64,000 nucleotides of DNA from CAZUMJ01 sp964621605. GTDB taxonomy: Bacteria > Actinomycetota > Acidimicrobiia > Acidimicrobiales > Iamiaceae. Under the pieces are notes generated by a model. The model did not search any database and was not told the origin of the DNA. It was given only the letters and a program-made list of their open reading frames with translations. Positions 34,168-41,620 of the stretch are shown here, one piece after another. The position numbers and the translations under genes were made by a program. Numbering within the stretch: position 1 is the first letter of the stretch; each line of letters opens with the position of its first letter. Location of the stretch: positions 23,225-87,224 of the forward strand of contig CAZUMJ010000009.1 in NCBI GenBank assembly GCA_964621605.1, written 5' to 3'.

Positions 34168-34890
34168 TCAGCGCCGTGAGAAGCGGATCCGAGCAAGGAT
34201 GGCCACCGCCACCAACCCGTCTGTCCAGTGCAGCTTCTTGCCGTCTTCCCTGCCACGAGCGCTGTAGGAGATCGGCGACTCGAAGATCCGCTCACCGGAC
34301 CGAAGGAACTTGCCGGTGACCTCGGCCTCGATACCGAAACCGGAGGACGTCAGCTCGGCCTTTCGCCACAACGCCGTCGGGGCCACCTTCAGGCAGGTCT
34401 CGATGTCGGAGAGCCACGCGTCGTACAGGATGCTCGCCCAAAGCGCGAGGACCTTGTTGCCGATCACGTACCAGAACGAATACGCCGCATGGCCACCGAA
34501 GTGGCGGGTCCCGTACACGACGTTCGTGCGCCCATCGAGGACAGGCACCAGCAGGTCGAGGAAGTCAGCCGGGTCGTACTCGAGGTCGGCGTCGAGGATG
34601 CTGAGGAACTCGCCCGTCGCCTCGGCGATGCCCCGGCGCAGCGCGGCTCCCTTGCCCTGGTTGACTCCCTGGAGCAGGATCCGGATGCGACCGGCCTCTT
34701 CCAGGTCTTTGATGAGGTCCATGCACCCGTCGGTCGAGCCGTCGTCGACGACGAGCACCTCGGTCGCAACCGGGAAGTCAACCGCCAAGAGGCGATCAAG
34801 CGCCTGACGAAGCGTGGCTCGTTCGTTGAAGACGGGCATAACCACGGTGAACTTGGGTCCGTCGGTGATGGGATCCTCGGCCACAGGCAT
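34168..34890 (-). CDS. Glycosyltransferase family 2 (DPM/DPG synthase-like)
   Basis: A 240-aa cytosolic GT2. Motifs: VVMPVFNERATL, VVDDGSTDG, ILDADLEYDP (DxD), YGTRHFGGH, then DIETCLKV in place of the usual acceptor-site block. It resembles polyprenyl-phosphate sugar synthases and sugar-chain GT2 enzymes; the sugar cannot be named. ATG 34890 has a purine-rich GAGAGAAG upstream; the open frame starts 138 nt earlier, in sequence that overlaps the methyltransferase end. Three bases separate its stop from the GT39-like start. Confidence 0.85.
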   Translation of the reverse strand: MPVAEDPITDGPKFTVVMPVFNERATLRQALDRLLAVDFPVATEVLVVDDGSTDGCMDLIKDLEEAGRIRILLQGVNQGKGAALRRGIAEATGEFLSILDADLEYDPADFLDLLVPVLDGRTNVVYGTRHFGGHAAYSFWYVIGNKVLALWASILYDAWLSDIETCLKVAPTALWRKAELTSSGFGIEAEVTGKFLRSGERIFESPISYSARGREDGKKLHWTDGLVAVAILARIRFSRR

Positions 34891-34928
34891 CTCGCTTCTC
34901 TCTACCCGATCTTCGTGAACGTGGACGG

Positions 34929-35744
34929 TCAGTACGGCCAGGTCTCGGCATCGTGGCCGAGCAGCTTGGTGAGGGCCCCCAGATGGGCGACCATCAACAC
35001 CTTGATGAGCACGTTGCGCGCGAACCACGGGAGCTGCGCGAGTTGCCGGCCAATGTTGCGGAAGCGGGCGGAGGGGCGGCCTGGCGACACACGCCGATAC
35101 TCAGCCATGGACTGGGCGCGACCCACGTACGTCCACCGATCTCCGAAGGTCACCGCACGCAACAGGGCGAGCGTCACGCCGATCGAACTGAAGGAGTCGT
35201 GGATGAGCAGAACTCCGCCGGGGGCGACCCGTGCCCCCCAGGCGACGATGTCATCGCGTGCAGGCCCATACCGGTGGGCGCCATCGATGTAGAGCAGGTC
35301 GATGGGGCCTTCGACGTCGTCGAGCGCATCGGATGAGAGCTTGCGAACGTGCCGAATGCGGTCGCGGACCCCGGCACGCTCCAGGTTGGCGTTAAAGATG
35401 TCGTTGTCGCTCTGACCAAGCGCCGCTGTGGTCACGATCTCCTGGGGTCCGCGGTCGGTGCCGAGATGCGGGTCGATCGCGACCACCTCGACACCCGGCG
35501 CAGACGTGGACGCGAGCACGATGGCGGACCGACCCCGAAAGCTGCCGATCTCGACGATCCGGCCACCCGGATCGACATCAGCGCCGCGGTCCCACAACCT
35601 CCGTGCCTGGTCGGGCGTCATCCAGCCCTCGACGTCGGCCACCGCGGCACAGGCGTCGTCGAACGTGGAAGGAGGAGCAGCTGGCACGGGAGTCCTCGGG
35701 GGTCGGGGGGCGGCGCGCATGGGCCGACGGGACCGGAGGAGCAT
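34929..35744 (-). CDS. Class I SAM-dependent methyltransferase (Methyltransf_24 / TylF-like)
   Basis: A 271-aa methyltransferase. Motif I is IVEIGSFRGRSAIVLA, VVAIDPHLG follows, and LLYIDGAHRYGPARDDI with LIHDS are features of the metal-dependent Methyltransf_24/CmcI-like group that methylates sugar or small-molecule hydroxyls. ATG 35744 is preceded by AGGAGG (spacing 4); a later ATG at 35720 lacks one. It is the first gene of an eight-gene minus-strand run (35744 down to 26763) and diverges from the GT4 gene. Confidence 0.82.
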   Translation of the reverse strand: MLLRSRRPMRAAPRPPRTPVPAAPPSTFDDACAAVADVEGWMTPDQARRLWDRGADVDPGGRIVEIGSFRGRSAIVLASTSAPGVEVVAIDPHLGTDRGPQEIVTTAALGQSDNDIFNANLERAGVRDRIRHVRKLSSDALDDVEGPIDLLYIDGAHRYGPARDDIVAWGARVAPGGVLLIHDSFSSIGVTLALLRAVTFGDRWTYVGRAQSMAEYRRVSPGRPSARFRNIGRQLAQLPWFARNVLIKVLMVAHLGALTKLLGHDAETWPY

Positions 35745-35804
35745 ACGACCTCCTGCGGGCGCGTGCGTGCCACGCGTCGACCACTCCCCTGCACCGTCGT
35801 TGGC

Positions 35805-35810
35805 TACGCT
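35805..35810 (+). promoter_or_regulatory. Possible -10 element of the GT4-aftD operon
   Basis: TACGCT, with a start predicted near 35817 and a leader of about 20 nt before ATG 35838. No -35 or ribosome binding site is obvious, so this is weak. Confidence 0.3.
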
Positions 35811-35837
35811 GCGAGCCTCCCGACGCTCGTCCACCCC

Positions 35838-37094
35838 ATGACGCCGCGCATCGGACCCGCTCTCATGGCTGCCTCTCACCTCCTCCCTGACGCGACCCCA
35901 AGCGATCCCGCGGTCGTCGCACAGCTCGCCGACCTCGCCGGTCGGGCAGGCATCAGCCGCATCCACGTGCTGTCCTGGCGCGACCTGGACGACCCCGAAG
36001 CGGGTGGCTCGGAGGTGCACGCTGCGATGGTTGCCCGTCTCTGGGCCGAAGCCGGACTCGACGTCACCCTACGTACCTCGTTCGCCCCTGGGCAGGCATC
36101 GACGAGCGAGCGTGACGGGTACCGCGTCGTGCGCAAGGCGGGCCGCTACCTACTGTTCCCGCGCGCCGCGATCGCTGAGACCGCGCGGCTCTACGGCCCG
36201 CGCGACGCGCTCGTGGAGATCTGGAACGGCATGCCCTTCTTTTCGCCGGTCTGGACGCGAGGCCCCAAGATCATTCTTCTTCACCATGTGCACGCACAGA
36301 TGTGGGGGATGGTGCTCCCCCCTCTCCTCGCACGCGTCGGCAACGCCATCGAGAGCTCCTTTGCGCCACCGCTCTACCGACGCGAGCGCATCGTCACGCT
36401 GTCCGAGTCCTCGAAGACCGAGATCGTGGGCGACCTCGGTCTCGCGCCTGATCGGGTCACGGTCGTGCCTCCCGGGGTACACCCGCGCTTCAGCCCAGAC
36501 CCCAGCGGAAGGGTCGTCCCCCAACGCGGCTCGGTCCTCGCGGTTGGGCGCCTCGTGCCGGTGAAGCGCTTCGACTACCTCATACGCGCGGTCGCCGCCG
36601 CCCGTCGGCAGGCACCCGAACTTCGCCTCACGATCGTGGGTGCCGGGTACGAGAAGGATCGGCTGCTGTCCCTCGTCGACCGCCTCGACGCGCAGGGTTG
36701 GGTCGAGATCCTTCACGGCATCTCCAACGACGAGCTCGTCGATCGCTATCGGGCCGCATGGGTGGTGGCCAGCTCGTCCGCGCGCGAGGGCTGGGGCATG
36801 ACCTTGACCGAAGCAGCGGCCTGCGGCACGCCGGCGGTCGCGACGCGCATCGCCGGGCACACCGACGCGGTCGTCGACGGCGTGAGCGGCCTCCTCGCCG
36901 ACTCCGAGGTTGAGCTCGCCGAACAGCTCGCGCGGGTGTGCCTCGACGACGGCCTCAGGGCGCGCCTCGCCGAGGGTGCACTCGCACACGCAACCCGCTT
37001 CCGTTGGGAGGCCACTGCGGTCGGCGTCCTCGAAGCGCTGTGCGAGGAGACCCTGGCATCGGAACGGCGTGGGCGTGTGGGGCGCTGGCGGTGA
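35838..37094 (+). CDS. Glycosyltransferase family 4
   Basis: A 418-aa cytosolic retaining glycosyltransferase. The N-terminal domain has GGSEVHAAMVARLW for acceptor binding. The C-terminal Rossmann domain has VLAVGRLVPVKRFDYLI, then the E-x7-E donor site in SSAREGWGMTLTEAAACGTP. Three in-frame ATGs lie close together; 35838 was chosen without a clear ribosome binding site. Its stop overlaps the AftD start as GTGA, so it probably makes an intermediate for the same glycan. Confidence 0.86.
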   Translation: MTPRIGPALMAASHLLPDATPSDPAVVAQLADLAGRAGISRIHVLSWRDLDDPEAGGSEVHAAMVARLWAEAGLDVTLRTSFAPGQASTSERDGYRVVRKAGRYLLFPRAAIAETARLYGPRDALVEIWNGMPFFSPVWTRGPKIILLHHVHAQMWGMVLPPLLARVGNAIESSFAPPLYRRERIVTLSESSKTEIVGDLGLAPDRVTVVPPGVHPRFSPDPSGRVVPQRGSVLAVGRLVPVKRFDYLIRAVAAARRQAPELRLTIVGAGYEKDRLLSLVDRLDAQGWVEILHGISNDELVDRYRAAWVVASSSAREGWGMTLTEAAACGTPAVATRIAGHTDAVVDGVSGLLADSEVELAEQLARVCLDDGLRARLAEGALAHATRFRWEATAVGVLEALCEETLASERRGRVGRWR

Positions 37095-40000
37095 CATTCC
37101 TCCGACGCATCCGCGCCCGCTCCGCCGGCAAGGGGCTCTACCTCCTCATCGCAGTCACGACCTACGTGCCGATGCTGCTGATGAAGCCGAACACCCTCAG
37201 CGTCGACACGAAGGTGTACCTCTACCTCGATCCGGGTCGACTCATGCGCACTGCGCTGCACATGTGGGACCCGGGTGTCGGCCTCGGCACCGTCACCCAC
37301 CAGACGATCGGCTACCTCTTCCCGATGGGCCCCTACTACTGGCTCATGCGCGAAGCCGGCTTTCCGATCTGGGTGGCGCAGCGCATCTGGCTCGGCAGCC
37401 TCATGTTCTTCGCCGGAGCCGGGGTCGTCTACCTGCTGCGCACGCTTCGCTGGCAGGGCCCCGCTGTTGCGGTCGCCGCCTACGTGTATCTCCTCAGCCC
37501 CTACCTCCTCAACTACGCGGCCAAGCACTCGGTGGTGGCGTCACCGTGGTCAGGGCTGCCGTGGATGGTGGCATTCACCATTCGGGCACTGCGCCGCAAG
37601 GGGTGGCGAGACGCGGCGCTCTTCGCGGTCGTGGTGCAGCTCATCGGCGGCATCAATGCAACGTCTCTCGTCTTCGTGCTTGTCGGATCCGCACTCTGGG
37701 TGCCCTTCGCCGTCTGGGTGAACCGAGAGGTGACCCTCCGCGTCGCTATTCGGGCGTATGCCCGAATCACGCTCCTGACCTTCATCACCTCGCTCTGGTG
37801 GATGTCGGGCCTCTACGCCCAAGGCCGCTATGGCCTCGACATCCTGCGGTTCACCGAGACGGCGATGACCGTGGCGTCGGCCTCCACCGCAACCGAGGTG
37901 CTCCGCGGGCTCGGCTACTGGTTCTTCTACGGTGCCGACCAGTACGGCAACTTCGTCCAGATCGGGAACGCGTACACGCAGCACCTCTGGCTCCTGGCGG
38001 TCAGCTTCGCGTTGCCGTGCATCGGGCTGCTCAGCAGCGGCGTCGTGCGCTTTCGAGAACGCGCCTACTTCGTGGCGCTCGTCTTCGTCGGCACGCTGCT
38101 CGCCGTCGGCGCCCACCCGTGGAGCGGTGGACCGCTCGTCACGCGGATATTCAGGGCTCTTCTGTCCACGTCGCAGGCGGGCGGCGCGATGCGCAGCATG
38201 CCCCGTGCCGTGCCCCTTCTCGTGCTCGGACTTGCGACCCTCACCGGCGGAGCGGTCGGGGCGCTGGCCGAGCGATGGCCTCTCGGTCCTCGGCTCGCCG
38301 GCATCCAGTTCCCCGGGCGACGTCCCCTCCTCGCCTGCGCCGGTGTGCTCCTCCTCGCCTTCTTGAACGCACCCGGGCTGGTGACCGGGCAGTACATCTC
38401 CCACACGCTCGAGCGTCCCGAGGAGATCCCCGCGTATTGGACGCAAGACATCCGTGCACTCGACCGCGGCTCACACGCGACCCGCGTGCTCGAGATCCCC
38501 GGTTCCGACTTCGCCTCCTACCGGTGGGGTGTCACGGTCGACCCGATCACGCCGGGCCTGATGGATCGCCCCTACGTGGCTCGAGAACTCGTTCCCTACG
38601 GGACATTGGCCTCAGCGCAACTGGTCGCCGCGTTCGACACGACCATGCAGCAGTACGACCTGCGTCCACGTGCGCTGGCACCGATCGCGCGCTTCTTCGC
38701 TGCTGGCGACGTGAACGTGCGCTCCGACCTCACCTACGAGCGCTACCTCCTGATTCGACCACGCCAACTCTGGCAACTCGTGCTGCATGCCGCTGGCCTT
38801 GGCAAGCCTGTCGGGTTCGGGGGGACGAGCCCCAACGTCCCCGACCCGCAACTGCCCATGCGTGACGAGCTGGAGCTCGGGGCCTCACCTGATCTGCCAA
38901 ACCCGCCCAAGGTCGCGATGGTCCCGGTGGAGAATCCCGAGAACATCCTCAAGGTCGCCTCGCCAGACAAGCCGGTGCTCATAGTCGGCGACAGCTTCGG
39001 GCTCATCGAGGCGGCGAACGCAGGCATCCTGTCAGGCCACGAACTGCTCTTCTACGGCGGCACCTACGCCACGAACACTGCGGGGTTGCGCAGCCAACTC
39101 GACCGTGGCGCCACGATCGTGCTGACGGACACGAACCGCAAACGCGGCGTCCGCTGGGGAACCGTCTACGACAACTACGGCTACACCGAGATGGTCGACG
39201 AGAAGCCCCCCACCGACCCCGGCAACCAGCCCATCAACCTCTTCCCAGAGGCGGGCACCGACTCCCAGACCACGGCTGAGCAGCGCGGCGGCGTCACGGT
39301 CACCGCCACGAACTACGGCAATCCCGTTACGTACACCCCCGAGGACAGGCCCGACAACGCCCTCGACGGAGACCCGCTCACCGCCTGGCAGGTCGGTGGG
39401 TTCTCGTACGTGCTGCACGAATCCCTCACGGTGAGCTACGCCCGCCCACGCACGACAGACCACCTGACGCTCGTGCAGCCCTACTTCGGCCTCCACGACC
39501 GCTACATGACGAAGGTCGGGCTCCACTTCGACAACGACCCGATGGTGACCGTCAACCTGAACGACACGTCACGTACCGAGGCGGGCCAACGCATCACCTT
39601 CCCGAAGCGAACGTTCTCCAAGCTTCGAGTCGAGGTGCTCGGCACGAACGTGAAGAGCCAGACCTACTTCGCCGGTACCAGCCCGGTCGGCATCGCCGAG
39701 CTGCGCGTCGGCGACGACGCACCCCGCGTCGACGAGGTGATCAGCCTCCCCACGCGCACGCTCGCGCAGGCGGGCCCCGCATCGAACGACAATCCGCTCG
39801 CCATCGTGCTGACCCGGCTCCACACGCGGCCGTCGAACGCGGTGCGGCGTGACGAGGAGTTGCGACTCGCACGTGCATGGAAGCTGCCGGCGCCTCGCGC
39901 GTTCGACATCAGCGGCTCGATCCGCATATCCGATCGAGCAGCGGACGATCTCATCGACAAGGCCCTCGGCAACCCCGATGCTGCCGCCGGAGGCATCACC

Positions 40001-41512
40001 GCCACCTCGAGCCGCCATCTCGCGGGCTCGCTCGTATCACGAGCCTCCGCCGCGTTCGACGGCGATGCCCACACCGCATGGACGAGTGGCTTCCTGACGA
40101 ACGTCGGCGACTGGCTTCAGGCGACGCTTCCTGCGCCCGTCACGTTCGATCACCTCGACCTGCAGCTCGTCGCCGACGGACGTCACTCGGTTCCCACCAA
40201 GGTGACCATCATCGCCGACGGCAAGGACGCCGCGACCGTCGACATCCCCGCGGTCGCCGATCAGACGACGCCGAATGCGACGGTGTCGGTGCCCGTGCAC
40301 TTCCCCGCCGTGACCGGCCAGACGATTCGACTCCGCGTCGACGCGCAGCGCAACGTGAAGACCCGAGACTGGTACAGCGGCACCCTCATCCCCATGCCGG
40401 TCGGCATCGCGGAGGTTGGGATCCCTGGCGTCACGCATGCCGCTCCCACGGGGACGCTCAGCGGTGCATGCCGAAGCGGCCTGCTCACGATCGACGGCAA
40501 GGATGTCCCGATCCGCCTGCAGGGGACGGTGGCCGACGCGGGAGCGGGCAACCCCATCGCGTTCAGGGCATGCCTCCCGACGTCAGGGCTCCGCCTCGCA
40601 GAGGGCGAGCACGTGCTGCGCTCCGCCACCGGACGAGACAACGGCATCGACGTCGACCAGGTCGTCCTGCGCTCCGCCGCGGGCGGCACCGCCGACCCGT
40701 CGATCGGCCCGGTCGCGACGCCGGGCCCCAACGCGGCGCTCCCCACCCTGACCGTCACACGAGACGCGTCGACAAAGGTCGACGTGACCGCGGCAAAGGC
40801 CACTGCACCGTTCTGGTTCGTCTTCGGCCAGAGTCTCGACAAGGGCTGGAAGCTCGCCGTCAATGGCCACGACCAGGGCTCCGCCACACTCGTCAACGGG
40901 TACGCCGCCGGCTGGCTGGTGCAGCCACAAGCGGGCAAGCCACTGCACCTGACGCTCGTCTGGACGCCGCAGCGAGTCGTATGGATCGCGCTGGGCGCGT
41001 CGTTGCTGGCGATGGTGCTGTGCCTCGCGCTGATTCTGTGGCCCATGCGCCACCACCTGGCTCCGGTTGCCGCGGACGGTGCAGACCCCGCGGCAAGGAC
41101 GCATGCGAGCCGCCCGCAGGCATTTCGGATGAGCCGCCTGATGACCTACTCCGGGCCGAAACCGACGGGCCGGACGACGATCGTCACGACGTTGCTGTCG
41201 TGGCTCGCGTGGGGATGGATCATCGACTGGCGAGCAGGGCTCATCATCGGCGCCGCCACGCTGATCGCGCTGCGCATCGCACGTGCACGCCCCCTCATCA
41301 TCTTCGGGGCACCGATCGCGTACGGCATGGCCGCCTCGTTCCAACTCCTCTACCAGTTCGTGACCGAACGTCCCGTGAACTTCGGCTGGACCGCGTTTGT
41401 GAACCGAGTCCACCCGCTGGCATGGGGAGGTGTCGGCCTCATCGTCATGGATGTGGTCCTCGACCGCCTCTGGCTTCGGCGCTGGTGGCCAACCGAGGAT
41501 GACGAGGGGTAG
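37091..41512 (+). CDS. AftD-like alpha-(1->3)-arabinofuranosyltransferase (DUF3367) with two discoidin-like carbohydrate modules
   Basis: A 1473-aa giant membrane glycosyltransferase. In mycobacteria AftD adds arabinofuranose branches to arabinogalactan and lipoarabinomannan from decaprenyl-phosphoryl-arabinose. Visible features: TM1, then DTKVYLYLDPGRL and GTVTHQTIGYLFPMGPYYW in the first external region (family hallmarks). About eleven helices reach residue 440. A large extracytoplasmic part contains two F5/8-type-C-like modules, each with DGDxxTAW (near residues 758 and 989). A helix near 1300 and a final membrane bundle end at 1450. Length matches mycobacterial AftD (about 1400 aa). GTG 37091 overlaps the GT4 stop as GTGA. 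No emb or decaprenyl-phosphoryl-arabinose synthesis gene was recognised in this window. Confidence 0.85.
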   Translation: MTFLRRIRARSAGKGLYLLIAVTTYVPMLLMKPNTLSVDTKVYLYLDPGRLMRTALHMWDPGVGLGTVTHQTIGYLFPMGPYYWLMREAGFPIWVAQRIWLGSLMFFAGAGVVYLLRTLRWQGPAVAVAAYVYLLSPYLLNYAAKHSVVASPWSGLPWMVAFTIRALRRKGWRDAALFAVVVQLIGGINATSLVFVLVGSALWVPFAVWVNREVTLRVAIRAYARITLLTFITSLWWMSGLYAQGRYGLDILRFTETAMTVASASTATEVLRGLGYWFFYGADQYGNFVQIGNAYTQHLWLLAVSFALPCIGLLSSGVVRFRERAYFVALVFVGTLLAVGAHPWSGGPLVTRIFRALLSTSQAGGAMRSMPRAVPLLVLGLATLTGGAVGALAERWPLGPRLAGIQFPGRRPLLACAGVLLLAFLNAPGLVTGQYISHTLERPEEIPAYWTQDIRALDRGSHATRVLEIPGSDFASYRWGVTVDPITPGLMDRPYVARELVPYGTLASAQLVAAFDTTMQQYDLRPRALAPIARFFAAGDVNVRSDLTYERYLLIRPRQLWQLVLHAAGLGKPVGFGGTSPNVPDPQLPMRDELELGASPDLPNPPKVAMVPVENPENILKVASPDKPVLIVGDSFGLIEAANAGILSGHELLFYGGTYATNTAGLRSQLDRGATIVLTDTNRKRGVRWGTVYDNYGYTEMVDEKPPTDPGNQPINLFPEAGTDSQTTAEQRGGVTVTATNYGNPVTYTPEDRPDNALDGDPLTAWQVGGFSYVLHESLTVSYARPRTTDHLTLVQPYFGLHDRYMTKVGLHFDNDPMVTVNLNDTSRTEAGQRITFPKRTFSKLRVEVLGTNVKSQTYFAGTSPVGIAELRVGDDAPRVDEVISLPTRTLAQAGPASNDNPLAIVLTRLHTRPSNAVRRDEELRLARAWKLPAPRAFDISGSIRISDRAADDLIDKALGNPDAAAGGITATSSRHLAGSLVSRASAAFDGDAHTAWTSGFLTNVGDWLQATLPAPVTFDHLDLQLVADGRHSVPTKVTIIADGKDAATVDIPAVADQTTPNATVSVPVHFPAVTGQTIRLRVDAQRNVKTRDWYSGTLIPMPVGIAEVGIPGVTHAAPTGTLSGACRSGLLTIDGKDVPIRLQGTVADAGAGNPIAFRACLPTSGLRLAEGEHVLRSATGRDNGIDVDQVVLRSAAGGTADPSIGPVATPGPNAALPTLTVTRDASTKVDVTAAKATAPFWFVFGQSLDKGWKLAVNGHDQGSATLVNGYAAGWLVQPQAGKPLHLTLVWTPQRVVWIALGASLLAMVLCLALILWPMRHHLAPVAADGADPAARTHASRPQAFRMSRLMTYSGPKPTGRTTIVTTLLSWLAWGWIIDWRAGLIIGAATLIALRIARARPLIIFGAPIAYGMAASFQLLYQFVTERPVNFGWTAFVNRVHPLAWGGVGLIVMDVVLDRLWLRRWWPTEDDEG

Positions 41513-41620
41513 CTCGCCTGACCGGCACGCAGCGCCGTCGCGCGCGACGCTGAGGGGTCACTCGTCAAACTCATTGCGTTCGGTGGTCAACTGGCACCCC
41601 CCACGCGCCGACAGGAGAAC

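Noticed and set aside
37550..38446. Minus-strand frame opposite aftD
   Set aside because: Composition is charged and repetitive like other antisense frames; AftD coding on the plus strand is clear.
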